From an uncultured Solimonas sp. (GTDB taxonomy: Bacteria; Pseudomonadota; Gammaproteobacteria; Nevskiales; Nevskiaceae): a DNA stretch of 51,185 nt. The position numbers and the translations under genes were made by a program. Numbering within the stretch: position 1 is the stretch's first letter; each line of letters opens with the position of its first letter. Positions 26,848 through 37,659 of this stretch are shown here, piece by piece. Location of the stretch: NCBI GenBank assembly GCA_946478985.1, contig CAMLDZ010000010.1, positions 1 to 51,185 of the forward strand. Reading direction: 5' to 3'. The notes under the pieces are model-generated. The model was not told where the DNA came from and ran no database searches. It saw only the letters and a program-made list of their open reading frames with translations.

Positions 26848-27543
26848 TCAGCCGCCCAGATATGGCGGCGGCGCCCAGGCCTGCGACTCCTGCCCCTCGA
26901 CCACCGGCTTGATGACGATATCGACGCGGCGATTGCGCGGCTCGTTGACATTGTCGCCGCCGCGGACCAGCGGCTCGCGCTCGCCGCGGCCTTCCTGGCG
27001 GATGCGCTGGCTCGGCACGCCCTGGCTGGACAGATAGCTGGCCACCGAGCTGGCGCGAGCCTCCGACAGCGTCAGGTTGTGGTCCGCACTGCCGGTGGTA
27101 TCGGTATGACCGACGACGTGGATCACCGTCTTGTCGTAGGTCTTGAGGATGCTGCCGATCTTGGCGTAGGTGTCGAGCGCATTGGGCTTGAGCTGGGCAC
27201 TGTTGAGATCGAAGCTGACGTCGCTGGCCACACCGACCTTGAGCGAGCCATCCGACAGCTGCGTGATCTGCAACTCGTTGTTGCGCTGCTCCTCGGCCAG
27301 CTTCTGGTTGAGCTCGGCCTTCTGCTTGTCCATGTAGTTGCCGACCGCACCGCCGGCGATCGCGCCGACCACGGCGCCGACGATCGGAGCCCCGCGCGCG
27401 TGGCTGACCTGATTGCCGAGCACGCCGCCCGCCACCGCACCGATCACCGCGCCGGTCTTGGCTCTCTGGTTGGGATCATTGGTGGCACACGCGGCAAGGC
27501 CGGCGGCCGCCAGCACAACGACGGCAAGGCGGAAGGATTTCAT
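26848..27543 (-). CDS. OmpA-family lipoprotein with glycine zipper (YiaD-like)
   Basis: A 231-residue outer-membrane lipoprotein: lipobox GLAAC (Cys 19), then a glycine-zipper region rich in GAVxGAVAGG repeats (about 30-70), a short coiled coil (KAELNQKLAEEQRNN) and a C-terminal OmpA domain with the peptidoglycan-binding VVGHTDTTGSADHN and EPRNRRVDI. Probably anchors the outer membrane to the wall. It starts within the rnr stop (ATGA) and is followed by a terminator, so it is the distal gene of an rnr unit. Confidence 0.92.
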   Translation of the reverse strand: MKSFRLAVVVLAAAGLAACATNDPNQRAKTGAVIGAVAGGVLGNQVSHARGAPIVGAVVGAIAGGAVGNYMDKQKAELNQKLAEEQRNNELQITQLSDGSLKVGVASDVSFDLNSAQLKPNALDTYAKIGSILKTYDKTVIHVVGHTDTTGSADHNLTLSEARASSVASYLSSQGVPSQRIRQEGRGEREPLVRGGDNVNEPRNRRVDIVIKPVVEGQESQAWAPPPYLGG

Positions 27544-29909
27544 GAACGTTTCCTGGGTGATTTGCGACCGCGCGAACGGCCTTCTTCCTGCGATTTTCCC
27601 GGCGATTGTCTGGCGCCGTGCTGAACTCGATCTGAACGTTCCTGCGCCGGCTTCTTGCTGCCGCGGCTGAGCTGCTGCAGCAACTCCAGATCGATCTTGC
27701 GCTCGTCGAGATTGACGCGGATCAGCTTGACGCGCAGGCGGTCGCCGAGGCCGTAACTGCTGCCGCTGCGACCGCCGATCAGGCGGTGAGCGCGGTCATC
27801 GAAGCTGTAGTAGTCGTTCTTCAGGGTCGACACGTGGACCAGGCCGTCGACATAGAGCCCGTTGAGCTCGACGAACAGACCGAACGGCGCCACGCTGGTG
27901 ACGGTGCCGTCGAACTCCTCGCCGACACGGTGGCGCATGAACTCGCACTTGAGCCAGGAGACCACATCACGCGTAGCCTCGTCGGCGCGGCGCTCGGTCA
28001 TCGAGCAGTGCGTGCCGAAAGCATCCATCTGCTCCAGCGTGTACAGCGGCTTGGGCTTGCGCCGCAGCAGACCCTGGCGCGTGATCGCCTGCTTGAGCGC
28101 GCGATGCAGCAACAGATCCGGATAGCGGCGGATCGGCGAGGTGAAATGCGCGTAGTGCGTGAGCGCCAGGCCAAAGTGGCCGGTGTTGGCCGGGTGATAA
28201 CGCGCCTGCATCAGGCTGCGCAGCAACACGGTCTGTACCAGCATCAGGTCCGGCCGGCCGCGGGCCTGCTCCAGCACCTTGGCGAAGTCGCCGGCCTGCG
28301 GCTTGTCGCCGCCGCCCAGGCTCAAGCCCCGCAGCGCCAGGAATTCGCGCAGGGTCTTGATCTTGTTGGCATCCGGATTTTCGTGTACCCGGTACAAGGT
28401 CGGGATCTTCGACTTCTCCGCCAACTTCGCCGCCTCGACATTGGCAGCGACCATGCACTCCTCGATCAGGCGGTGCGCGCGATTGCGCTTGACCGGCACG
28501 ATTCGATCGATCTTGCGCTCGTCGGAGAACACGATCTTGGTTTCGGTCGATTCGAAGTCGATCGCGCCGCGCCGCGAACGCGCCGCGAACAGGGCTTCGA
28601 AGACCTCGTTCAGTGCCTGCAGATGCGGCAACAGCGCCGCGTGGCGCTGCCCGATCTCGCCCTCCGGCGCGTCCAGCGCAGCCGCCACGTCTTCGTAGAT
28701 CAGTCGCGCCTGCGAGCGCATGACCGCCTCGTAGAACTTCGACTTCGCAATCTCGCCGTCCGCCATCACGCGCATCTCGCAGACCATGCAGAGACGCTCG
28801 ACATTGGGGTTGAGCGAGCACAAGCCGTTTGACAGCTTCTCCGGCAGCATCGGGATGACGCGCTGCGGGAAATAGACCGAGGTCCCGCGCTTGGCCGCCT
28901 CCTTGTCGAGCGGCGCGTCCGGCTTCACGTAGGCCGAGACATCGGCGATCGCGACCCATAGCGTCCAGCCCTTCTTTTCCTTGCGGGCATACACGGCGTC
29001 ATCGAAGTCGCGGGCGTCGGCACCGTCGATGGTCATCAGCGGCAGCGCGCGCAGGTCGACACGATCGCGGTACTGTTCCGGCTGCACGGTATCGGGAATC
29101 TGTGCGGCCTCGCGTTCGACGGCGTCTGGCCAGTCGTTGGGCAGGTTGTGCGCGCGGATCGCCGCCTCGATCTCCATGCCGGGCGCCAAATGCTCGCCGA
29201 GGATCTCGGTGACGCGGCCCACCGGCAGGGTGCGATTGCCCGGCGGCGCCACGATGTCCGCCACCACCATCTGGCCGTGCCGCGCGCCCATCAGATCTTC
29301 CGGCGGAATCAGCACGTCCTGCTGCACGCGCGGGTTCTCGGGGATCACGTAAGACATGCCGCGCTCGACGTGCAGCCGGCCGACGATGCTGCGATTGACG
29401 CGCTCGACGATCTCGGCGACCACGCCTTCCGGCCGGCCCTTGTAGTCGGTGCCGACGACACGCACCAGCACGCGGTCGCCGTTCATCAGCGAGCGCATCT
29501 GCTTGGGCGACAGGAACACGTCCTGACCACCGCTTTCGGGAATCAGGAAGCCGAAACCATCGCGATGCGCCTGCACACTGCCGGCGATGAGATTCATCTG
29601 CGTGACCGGCCCGTAAGCGCCGCGGCGGTTCTGCGCCAGCTGCGCTTCGCGCAACATCGCGACCAGACGCTTGGACAGCGCTTCCTGCTGGCTGAGCTTG
29701 GCCAGCCCGAAGACGCCGATCAGCTCGTCGAGCGTCATCGGCCCTTCCTGCTCGGCCAGCGTCTGCAGGATCAGATTGCGGCTCGGGATCGGATCGGCGT
29801 AGCGGTTCTGCTCGCTGCCGAACTCGGCGTCGGCGGCGCGCCAGTCGATGGTCTTGGCGCCACGGCTGCGGCCTGTCGCCTTGGGATTTTTTTCGTTATT
29901 TTTTTTCAT
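27540..29909 (-). CDS. rnr: RNase R, 3'-5' exoribonuclease
   Basis: A 789-residue hydrolytic exonuclease that degrades structured RNA. Order: N-terminal helix-turn-helix-like domain (about 30-90), two cold-shock domains, the RNB catalytic domain with ITIDGADARDFDDAVY-type acidic cluster and EECMVAANVEAAKLA, an S1 domain (EEFDGTVTSVAPFGLFVEL) and a basic tail (SRGRKSPRKRS). The start is ATG 29909; a TTG at 29915 is possible. The first codons are unusually A-rich, with runs of eight and seven A. Confidence 0.96.
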   Translation of the reverse strand: MKKNNEKNPKATGRSRGAKTIDWRAADAEFGSEQNRYADPIPSRNLILQTLAEQEGPMTLDELIGVFGLAKLSQQEALSKRLVAMLREAQLAQNRRGAYGPVTQMNLIAGSVQAHRDGFGFLIPESGGQDVFLSPKQMRSLMNGDRVLVRVVGTDYKGRPEGVVAEIVERVNRSIVGRLHVERGMSYVIPENPRVQQDVLIPPEDLMGARHGQMVVADIVAPPGNRTLPVGRVTEILGEHLAPGMEIEAAIRAHNLPNDWPDAVEREAAQIPDTVQPEQYRDRVDLRALPLMTIDGADARDFDDAVYARKEKKGWTLWVAIADVSAYVKPDAPLDKEAAKRGTSVYFPQRVIPMLPEKLSNGLCSLNPNVERLCMVCEMRVMADGEIAKSKFYEAVMRSQARLIYEDVAAALDAPEGEIGQRHAALLPHLQALNEVFEALFAARSRRGAIDFESTETKIVFSDERKIDRIVPVKRNRAHRLIEECMVAANVEAAKLAEKSKIPTLYRVHENPDANKIKTLREFLALRGLSLGGGDKPQAGDFAKVLEQARGRPDLMLVQTVLLRSLMQARYHPANTGHFGLALTHYAHFTSPIRRYPDLLLHRALKQAITRQGLLRRKPKPLYTLEQMDAFGTHCSMTERRADEATRDVVSWLKCEFMRHRVGEEFDGTVTSVAPFGLFVELNGLYVDGLVHVSTLKNDYYSFDDRAHRLIGGRSGSSYGLGDRLRVKLIRVNLDERKIDLELLQQLSRGSKKPAQERSDRVQHGARQSPGKSQEEGRSRGRKSPRKRS

Positions 29910-29937
29910 TGACAAAGGTTATTGGCGTCGCCACAAT
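29909..29937 (+). promoter_or_regulatory. tRNA-Leu promoter
   Basis: A perfect -35 TTGACA (29909-29914), a 17-bp spacer and CACAAT (29932-29937, 4 of 6) are followed by a GC-rich discriminator (GCGCGCCC), as in stringently controlled stable-RNA promoters. The -35 overlaps the rnr start codon on the other strand. Confidence 0.75.
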
Positions 29938-29982
29938 GCGCGCCCTTGCTGCTGACCGCAAGTGTTTAGCGATCAGTTGTAA

Positions 29983-30067
29983 GCCGAGATGGCGGAATTG
30001 GTAGACGCACCAGTTTCAGGTACTGGCGGGTAACACCGTGGAGGTTCGAGTCCTCTTCTCGGCACCA
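29983..30067 (+). tRNA. tRNA-Leu (anticodon CAG)
   Basis: An 85-nt class II tRNA with acceptor GCCGAGA/TCTCGGC, D-loop TGGTAGACGC, anticodon loop TTCAGGT in the CCAGT/ACTGG stem, a long variable arm, T-loop GTTCGAGTC and encoded CCA. It reads CUG, the favoured Leu codon in GC-rich genomes. It sits between purA and rnr, a position also seen in Pseudomonas. Confidence 0.98.
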
Positions 30068-30075
30068 AACAAAAC

Positions 30076-30098
30076 AACCGGCGGAAGCCGGTTTTTTT
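30076..30098. terminator. Bidirectional intrinsic terminator between tRNA-Leu and purA
   Basis: Stem AACCGGC/GCCGGTT with a GGAA tetraloop (30076-30082 with 30087-30093) is followed by seven T on the plus strand (30092-30098). On the minus strand the stem is followed by TTGTTTTGTTT, so it can also stop purA transcription. Confidence 0.88.
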
Positions 30099-30194
30099 GT
30101 GCCTGCAGCAAACTGCGGCGACTGCCTCAGCTGCTGCGAGCGCGCACTGCGGCGGCCGGACACCTGGGTGCCCGGCGCCGCGATACGACGCGAT

Positions 30195-31493
<1,299 letters not shown>

Positions 31494-31562
31494 TCACTCA
31501 ATGTTGGCGAGAGACCTCAACCCACCCGCAGGCAAGCGCTGCCGAGCGGGATGTGGACGACT

Positions 31563-31591
31563 ATCGCAATGCCTACCCGGAAATCTGTCAA
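31563..31591 (-). promoter_or_regulatory. Promoter candidate for purA
   Basis: A perfect -35 TTGACA (31591-31586) begins immediately after the hisZ stop codon. At 17 bp spacing lies TGCGAT (31568-31563, 3 of 6), so the -10 is weak. Transcription would start about 70 nt before the purA ATG. Confidence 0.45.
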
Positions 31592-32569
31592 TCAGCGGCC
31601 AAGCCGCAGGAGTTCGTTCATGTCGGCGGAGAAACCCGTCGCCGGCCGGGCCGCACCGAAATCGGAGCCGATGCCGTCGTAACGGCCGCCGCGGGCGATT
31701 TCACGGCCATGCTCCGGCACGAAGGCCGCGAACACCATGCCGGTCTTGTAGCGGTAGCCGCGCAACTCGGCCAGGTCGACGTGGATCGGCAGCTTGGGCA
31801 TCTCGCGGCGCAGCTCGGTGACCGTCTGTTCCAGCAGATCCAGCGCATCGGCGATCGGCCCCTTGCCGGCCTTGAGGCCGACGCGGGCGCGCCCGATCAC
31901 CTCGGGCCCGCCATGCAGGTCGATCAGCTCGGTCATGGTCCTGAGCACGCGCGGCTTGAGCATGCGGGCCGCCGCGAAGCTGGCCAGATCCGGATGCGAC
32001 TTGCGCTGCACGACGTCGAACAACGCCGCCTCGTCATCGGCGTCGAGCGCGAGCCCGGCGACGACGTTGCGGTAAATGCCGACATGGCCCAGATCCAGAT
32101 GCACGTTCCCGACGCCGGCCAGCTTGAGCGTCCTGAGCATCACTCGCAGCACTTCCAGATCGGCAGCGATGCCCGGCTCGCCGAAGATCTCGCAGCCGAC
32201 CTGCCGCGGCGAGCGCGAACCGCCGAGGCTGCCCGGCTGCGAACGCAGCACGGTACCCAGGTAGCACAGGCGCACCACCTCGCGGTCGCCATAATGGCGA
32301 GCGGCGATCCGCGCGGCCTGCGGCGTCATGTCGGCGCGCAGGCCCAGCAGCCGGCCGCTGTCCGGGTCGGTGAGCTTGAAGGTCTGCTGTTCGAGGTCCT
32401 GCGCGCTGCCGGTCAGCAGTGCGTCGAGGTGCTCGATCAGCGGCGGCAGGATCAGTTCGTAGCCGAGCTTGCGGTAATGGTCGAGCAGCTTGCGGCGCAA
32501 ATCTTCCAGCTGCCATGAACTCGGTGGCAGGGATTCTTCGACACCGGCAGGCAGCATCCACTTCTTCAT
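31592..32569 (-). CDS. hisZ: HisZ, ATP phosphoribosyltransferase regulatory subunit
   Basis: A 325-residue catalytically inactive relative of histidyl-tRNA synthetase that activates the short form of HisG in histidine synthesis. PAGVEESLPPSSWQLEDLRR, the class II motif 2-like LGLRADMTPQAARI and the motif 3-like IARGGRYDGIG are present. There is no anticodon-binding domain, which separates it from HisS. Its presence predicts a short-form HisG elsewhere in the genome. The hisZ-purA adjacency is also seen in Pseudomonas. Confidence 0.96.
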   Translation of the reverse strand: MKKWMLPAGVEESLPPSSWQLEDLRRKLLDHYRKLGYELILPPLIEHLDALLTGSAQDLEQQTFKLTDPDSGRLLGLRADMTPQAARIAARHYGDREVVRLCYLGTVLRSQPGSLGGSRSPRQVGCEIFGEPGIAADLEVLRVMLRTLKLAGVGNVHLDLGHVGIYRNVVAGLALDADDEAALFDVVQRKSHPDLASFAAARMLKPRVLRTMTELIDLHGGPEVIGRARVGLKAGKGPIADALDLLEQTVTELRREMPKLPIHVDLAELRGYRYKTGMVFAAFVPEHGREIARGGRYDGIGSDFGAARPATGFSADMNELLRLGR

Positions 32570-32641
32570 GAGGTTTTCAACACAATCCGGCCGTGCCGGG
32601 TACGGGGAAACGAATTTTCGCGTGCGTCATGCGGATGCGCT

Positions 32642-32833
32642 TCAGACGAACTGCAGCATGATGATGCCGGCCGCCATCGACCCCAGGCCAATCAGCCGCA
32701 TCGTACGGTTGTCCATTTGCGCGATCGTGAACAGCACGCGGCGCCACTGCGAAGGCGCCACGAACGGCAGCAGCCCCTCGATCACCATGACCAGTGCCAG
32801 CGCACGCAGCAGGACCGGCCAGTCGACATTCAC
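32642..32833 (-). CDS. DUF2065 small membrane protein (YjeT-like)
   Basis: A 63-residue protein with two hydrophobic segments (LLRALALVMVIEGLLPFVA and MRLIGLGSMAAGIIML). This is the small YjeT-type protein encoded next to hflC in many proteobacteria; its function is unknown. The start is GTG 32833, overlapping the hflC stop as GTGA, so it is translated with hflKC. Confidence 0.92.
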   Translation of the reverse strand: MNVDWPVLLRALALVMVIEGLLPFVAPSQWRRVLFTIAQMDNRTMRLIGLGSMAAGIIMLQFV

Positions 32834-33696
32834 GGGCTTCCGTTCTTGAAATACTTGAAGAACGGACTGTCCGGCTGCAGCACGAAGACATCGCGCGAGC
32901 CGCCGATGCTGTCGCGATAGACATTGAGCGTGCGATAGAAACTGTAGAACTCCGGATCCTGGCCATAAGCCTTGGCGTAGATTTCCGCCGCCTTGGCATC
33001 GCCCTCGCCCTTGATTTCCTCGGCCTGCTTGTAGGCTTCCGCCAGCGTCACCTGCGCCTCCTGATCGGCGGTGGCGCGGATCTTCTCGGCTTCCTCGGCA
33101 CCGCGGGCGCGCAAATCGGTGGCCACGCGGGCACGCTCGGCGCGCATGCGGTCGTAGACCGAATCGCTGACCGTCTGCGGCAGATTGATCGACTTGATGC
33201 GGACGTCGACGATGTCGATGCCCAGATCGCGGACCTTGCCGCCGACGCTGTTGCGCAAGGCCGCCATGATGACGCTGCGCTCGTCGGACACCGCCTGCTG
33301 GATCGTCCGCGAGCCGAACTCATCGCGCAGGCCGCGGTTGACGATGCCGGCGAGGCGATCCATCGCGACCAGTTCCTGGCCGCTGGTGGCGCGGTAATAG
33401 GTCGCCGCGTCGGCAATCCGCCACTTCACGTAGTAGTCGACCTCGACGTTCTTCTTCTCGATCGTCAGGAAGTTTTCGGTCTGGTTGTCGAGCGTCAGCA
33501 CGCGGCCATCGAAGATCCGCACCGTCTGGAAGAACGGCACCTTCACATGCAGGCCCGGCTTGAAATCCTGGCCGCGCAATTCGCCGAACTGGAACAGGAT
33601 CGCCCGCTCACGCTGATCGACGATGTAGAAAGCATTGACCACGGTCCACAGCGCCAGCAGCGCCAGGCCCATCATCACAAGCGTCTTGTTCTTCAT
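32830..33696 (-). CDS. hflC: HflC, FtsH protease modulator
   Basis: A 288-residue membrane-anchored SPFH/prohibitin-domain protein. One N-terminal membrane segment (LVMMGLALLALWTVVNAFYIV) is followed by DQRERAILFQFGE, the SPFH core, and a coiled-coil part rich in Ala, Glu and Gln (EEAEKIRATADQEAQV). With HflK it forms a large periplasmic cage around FtsH. It overlaps the hflK stop by one base (TAATG) and the DUF2065 start (GTGA). Confidence 0.97.
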   Translation of the reverse strand: MKNKTLVMMGLALLALWTVVNAFYIVDQRERAILFQFGELRGQDFKPGLHVKVPFFQTVRIFDGRVLTLDNQTENFLTIEKKNVEVDYYVKWRIADAATYYRATSGQELVAMDRLAGIVNRGLRDEFGSRTIQQAVSDERSVIMAALRNSVGGKVRDLGIDIVDVRIKSINLPQTVSDSVYDRMRAERARVATDLRARGAEEAEKIRATADQEAQVTLAEAYKQAEEIKGEGDAKAAEIYAKAYGQDPEFYSFYRTLNVYRDSIGGSRDVFVLQPDSPFFKYFKNGSP

Positions 33697-34832
33697 TAGC
33701 GGCTCCGGTCGCGAGAACGCAGGCTGTCGTTCGGATTCACGCTATTGCCACGCGGTGCGGCGATGCCGGCGCCGCCGGAGAAATCGTCCTGCGCGTCCGG
33801 CCCATGCGCGTTCTTCAGGATTTGATCGAGCGGCAGGTAAATCATCGGGCTGCCCTTGTCGACGTCGAGCATGACCTTGGCGGAGCTGCCAAGCACGCTC
33901 TGCATCATGTCGAGATACAGGCGCTCCTTGGTGACCTTCGGCGACTTCTTGTATTCGCCGACCAGCTGCGTGAAACGCGCCGCGTCACCGCCGGCCTTGG
34001 CGATGACCTGATCCCGGTAGCCGGTGGCTTCGGCGATCTGCCGCGCCGCCGCGCCGCGTGCCTTGGGCAGACGATCATTGGCATAGGCTTCCGCCTCGTT
34101 CTTGAGTCGCTGCTGGTCCTCGCGTGCCTTGATAGCGTCGGCGAACGAAGCCTGCACCGGCTCCGGCGGCTGCGCCTGCTGGAGATTGACCTCGGTGACG
34201 ACCAGGCCCGCCTTGTACTCGTCGAGGCGATCCTGCAGCAGACGCTTGGTCTCGTCTGCGACTTCCTCGCGACCTTCGGTCAGGATGAAATCCATCGAGC
34301 TCTGACCGACGATGTCGCGCACCGATGCCTTGGTCGCCTGCTTGAGCGTGAGGTCCGGCTCGGTGACCTGGAAGATGTAGTCCTCGATCTTGGAGACGCG
34401 GTACTGCACCGAAAGCTCGAGGTCGACGATGTTCTCGTCCTTGGTCAGCATCGTGGCTTCCTCGCGCACCGAGCGGATGCCGGTGACGTTGACGACTTCC
34501 TCGTCCTCGATCGGCCACGGCAGGTGCCAGCGCAGGCCCGGATCGGAGGTGCCCACGTGCTGACCGAAGCGCAGTACCACCGCGCGCTCCTGCTCGTCGA
34601 CAACATAGAACCCTGAAGCGATCCACAGCACCGCGATCAGACCAGCCAGCAGACCGACGAAACCGGCCGGCAAGGCATTGGAGCCCTTGCCACCGCCCGT
34701 ACCGCCGGAGCCGCCGCCGAAGCGCTTGCGAAAGCGGTTCAGCATGTCATTGACATCGGTCGCCGGACGCTCGTTGCGCTTCGGCCCCTGATTCCACGGG
34801 TCGCGGCCCGGACCGGGCTCATTCCACGCCAT
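33696..34832 (-). CDS. hflK: HflK, FtsH protease modulator
   Basis: A 378-residue partner of HflC. An N-terminal cytoplasmic Gly-rich tail (DMLNRFRKRFGGGSGG) precedes one membrane segment (FVGLLAGLIAVLWIASGF), then the SPFH domain beginning VVDEQERAVVLRFG and a coiled-coil region. The C-terminal tail is long and polar. The start is ATG 34832, with a GAGGAG Shine-Dalgarno, matching the MAWNEPG family start. It lies 164 bp after hflX; I found no clear promoter or terminator in that gap. Confidence 0.97.
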   Translation of the reverse strand: MAWNEPGPGRDPWNQGPKRNERPATDVNDMLNRFRKRFGGGSGGTGGGKGSNALPAGFVGLLAGLIAVLWIASGFYVVDEQERAVVLRFGQHVGTSDPGLRWHLPWPIEDEEVVNVTGIRSVREEATMLTKDENIVDLELSVQYRVSKIEDYIFQVTEPDLTLKQATKASVRDIVGQSSMDFILTEGREEVADETKRLLQDRLDEYKAGLVVTEVNLQQAQPPEPVQASFADAIKAREDQQRLKNEAEAYANDRLPKARGAAARQIAEATGYRDQVIAKAGGDAARFTQLVGEYKKSPKVTKERLYLDMMQSVLGSSAKVMLDVDKGSPMIYLPLDQILKNAHGPDAQDDFSGGAGIAAPRGNSVNPNDSLRSRDRSR

Positions 34833-34996
34833 GCATGGCTCCTCGAACTGCAGTGAATAGTGATGAAGCGGCGCGGATCGGCCCGATGGCGGCGGATTCA
34901 CGCTAGCCCGCGCCCCGCCGGATCCGATACCGACGGGCCGGCCCGGCACTCCCGCCCGCCGGCGACGCCCATCAAGCTTCTGGCGAGACGCGGATT

Positions 34997-36310
34997 CTAG
35001 GGAGATAGTTCCCATTCCTCAATGACATGCGGCGCCGGCGGCGCCTCGATGCCGGCCGCCGCACAAAGTCCGCGCAAGCGTTCGTAGGGCATCGCCACGC
35101 GCAGATGGAAATTGCCCTCGTCGTCGATCTGCTCGTCGCGGACCGCATGCTGCTGGAACAGCTGGGCACGCAAGCGCGCCGCACTCGGCGGCAACACCAG
35201 ATCCTGCGGCGGCACCGCCGGCACGATGCGCTCGATGATCGCGGCCCGCAGTTCGGCCAGGCCTGCGCCGCTGCGCGCCGACACATAGACGCGCGCCGGC
35301 AGGCCATCCTCGCCACGCTCGACGCGCGGCAACTCGCCTGCCCGCAAGTCGATCTTGTTGAAAACCTGCAGCCGCGGCACTTCGTCGGCGCCGATCTCGC
35401 GCAGCACGTCTTCGACTTGCGCGATACGGCTGACGCGCTCGGCATCAGCCGAATCGACCACGTGCAGCAGCAGGCTGGCGTCGCGCGCCTCCTCCAGGGT
35501 GGCGCGGAACGCAGCGATCAGATCATGCGGCAGGTCGCGGATGAAGCCGACGGTATCGGCCAGCAGCACCGTCTCGCCGCCGTCCACGGGCAGGCGCCGC
35601 ACCGTGGTGTCGAGCGTCGCGAACAGCTGGTTCGAGGCAAAAGTCTGGTCGCCGGTCATGGCATTGAACAGCGTCGACTTGCCGGCATTGGTGTAACCGA
35701 CCAGCGACACCACCGGCACGTTGTTGCGGGTTCGCGCGGCACGGTTCTGCGCGCGGCGGCCGCGGACCACGTCGAGATGGCGTTTGAGCGTGCTGATGCG
35801 CTCGCGGATCAGGCGGCGGTCCATTTCCAGCTGGGTCTCGCCCGGACCGCGCAAGCCGATACCGCCGCCGCGCTGACGCTCCAGATGCGTCCAGCCGCGA
35901 ATCAGCCGCGTCGCCACGTGATTGAGCTGCGCGAGCTCGACCTGCAGCTTGCCCTCGTGCGATCGCGCGCGGGTGGCGAAGATATCGAGGATCAGCCCGG
36001 CGCGATCCAGCACGCGGGCTTTGAAGATCTTCTCGAGATTGCGCTCCTGGCTGGGCGACAAGGCATGGTTGAAGATCACCAGCTCGGCGCCAGTCGCCGC
36101 CACCGCGTCAGCGATCTCCTGTGCCTTGCCTGCACCCACAAACAATCCCGCGTCCGGCTCGCGCCGCGAGCCGCCGATGACGGCGATGATCTCGGCGCCC
36201 GCGGAGCGGGCAAGTTCGATGAACTCCTGACGATCCGACTCGAAATCGGTCGACGGAAATTCGAGGTGGACCAGAAGTGCCTTCTGGCCCGCCTGAGGAC
36301 GTTCAAACAT
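34997..36310 (-). CDS. hflX: HflX, ribosome-associated GTPase
   Basis: A 437-residue GTPase that splits stalled or heat-damaged ribosomes. The N-terminal nucleotide-binding domain has FVGAGKAQEIA and VIFNHALSPSQERNLEK, then a coiled coil with GPGETQLEMDRR, then the G domain with GYTNAGKSTLF (G1), DTVGFIRDLP (G3) and FNKIDL (G4). The standard position is between hfq and hflK. Confidence 0.97.
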   Translation of the reverse strand: MFERPQAGQKALLVHLEFPSTDFESDRQEFIELARSAGAEIIAVIGGSRREPDAGLFVGAGKAQEIADAVAATGAELVIFNHALSPSQERNLEKIFKARVLDRAGLILDIFATRARSHEGKLQVELAQLNHVATRLIRGWTHLERQRGGGIGLRGPGETQLEMDRRLIRERISTLKRHLDVVRGRRAQNRAARTRNNVPVVSLVGYTNAGKSTLFNAMTGDQTFASNQLFATLDTTVRRLPVDGGETVLLADTVGFIRDLPHDLIAAFRATLEEARDASLLLHVVDSADAERVSRIAQVEDVLREIGADEVPRLQVFNKIDLRAGELPRVERGEDGLPARVYVSARSGAGLAELRAAIIERIVPAVPPQDLVLPPSAARLRAQLFQQHAVRDEQIDDEGNFHLRVAMPYERLRGLCAAAGIEAPPAPHVIEEWELSP

Positions 36311-36363
36311 GCCTTAACCGGCCGACGCCATCATCGGCGCGGCTGCGCTTGAAGCCGAGCCGA

Positions 36364-36627
36364 TCAAGCGGACGCAGACTCCGGATGAGAATCGCCGCCT
36401 TCGTTTTCGCCGTCGTAAATGCGCACGGCGCGGGCCGGCACCACGGTGGAGATCGCGTGCTTGTAAACCATCTGGCTGACGCTGTTGCGGAGAAGCACCA
36501 CAAACGAATCAAACGACTCAATCTGGCCCTGAAGCTTGATGCCATTGACCAGGTAAATGGAAACGGGGATGCGTTCTTTACGCAGGGCGTTCAGAAACGG
36601 TTCTTGTAAGGTATGACCTTTCGACAT
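36364..36627 (-). CDS. hfq: Hfq, RNA chaperone
   Basis: An 87-residue hexameric Sm-like protein that pairs small RNAs with mRNAs. Sm1 spans [25 protein letters not shown] and the Sm2 motif is YKHAIST. The C-terminal tail is short and acidic/polar. The 79-nt gap from miaA includes a TACACT that could serve as a -10, and an AGGGAAAG Shine-Dalgarno precedes the ATG. Confidence 0.98.
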   Translation of the reverse strand: MSKGHTLQEPFLNALRKERIPVSIYLVNGIKLQGQIESFDSFVVLLRNSVSQMVYKHAISTVVPARAVRIYDGENEGGDSHPESASA

Positions 36628-36706
36628 CGGACTTTCCCTATTGTGTGCTGGATTTACGTGGACCCAGCGTGAGTTATGAGGCGGCAGTGTAGCATGCTCT
36701 TTTGCA

Positions 36707-37654
36707 TTATCCCTTGCTGTGCATGCCGAAATGAGCTAGGGCCCGGTCCAGCAGATCGGGCTGCGCCGGATCGAGCCAGTTCAAGTCGGTTTCGCTGCGC
36801 AGCCAGGTCAACTGGCGCTTGGCGAACTGGCGGGTTGCGGCGATGCCCCGCTCGACCGCTTCGGATTCCGAACATTCGCCCTGCAGATACGCCCAGAGCT
36901 GGCGATAACCGACCGCGCGGATCGAGGGGAGTTCCGGGTGCAGATCGCCGCGCGCATACAACCGCCCGACCTCTTCAAGAAAGCCTTGCTCCATCATGGC
37001 GTGAAAGCGCCGGGCGATCCGCGCGTGCAGTTCGCTGCGCTGCGGCGGATTGAGGGCCAGCTTGCACCAAGGCAGTGCCGCGCGGCGTCGCGGCTGCGCC
37101 TGCAACAGACTGGCGGCGTGACCGGACAGTTCGATGACTTCCAGCGCGCGCTGGATGCGCTGCTGGTCGTTGGGGTGCAGCCGCGCTGCGATCTGCGGGT
37201 CCAGCGCCGCCAGCCGTGCGTGCAGCGCCGGCCAGCCGAGGCGGCGCGCCTCGTCTTCCAGACGCGCGCGAACCGCTGGATCGGCGGACGGCAGCTCATT
37301 GAGCCCCTGCGTCAGCGCGCGGAAATACAGCATCGTGCCGCCCACCAGCAGCGGTACCCGCTGGCGCGCGCGAATCTCGCCGATCAAGCGCAGGGCGTCG
37401 TCGGCAAAGCGCGCCGCCGAGTAGGGCTCGCTGGGGTCGAGGATATCGATCAGGTGATGCGGCACGCGCTTCAGCGTGGCCGCATCCGGCTTGGCGCTGC
37501 CGATATCCATTCCGCGATAGACCAGCGCCGAGTCGACGCTGATGATCTCGACCGGCAGCCGTGCGGCGAGATCGAGTGCCAGCTGCGTCTTGCCGGATGC
37601 CGTCGGCCCCATCAGCAGGACGACTGGCGACGAAGCGGTAGCGGTGGCCGGCAC
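36707..37654 (-). CDS. miaA: MiaA, tRNA dimethylallyltransferase
   Basis: A 315-residue enzyme that puts an isopentenyl group on A37 of tRNAs reading UNN codons. The P-loop GPTASGKT is near residue 16, with [27 protein letters not shown] and RAVGYRQLW following. The start is taken as GTG 37654, giving the usual short N-terminus; it lies 5 nt past the mutL stop. A CTG overlapping that stop is a less likely alternative. Part of the mutL-miaA-hfq cluster. Confidence 0.95.
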   Translation of the reverse strand: MPATATASSPVVLLMGPTASGKTQLALDLAARLPVEIISVDSALVYRGMDIGSAKPDAATLKRVPHHLIDILDPSEPYSAARFADDALRLIGEIRARQRVPLLVGGTMLYFRALTQGLNELPSADPAVRARLEDEARRLGWPALHARLAALDPQIAARLHPNDQQRIQRALEVIELSGHAASLLQAQPRRRAALPWCKLALNPPQRSELHARIARRFHAMMEQGFLEEVGRLYARGDLHPELPSIRAVGYRQLWAYLQGECSESEAVERGIAATRQFAKRQLTWLRSETDLNWLDPAQPDLLDRALAHFGMHSKG

Positions 37655-37659
37655 GATGC

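Noticed and set aside
24781..27624. A 947-codon open frame on the plus strand
   Set aside because: It is antisense to rplI, rpsR, rpsF, rlmB and the OmpA-like gene, all of which are clear. It is a codon-bias shadow.
30156..30175. Hairpin CCGGACACC/GGTGCCCGG downstream of purA as the purA terminator
   Set aside because: It has no T-tract on the minus strand. The bidirectional terminator at 30076-30098 is a better candidate.
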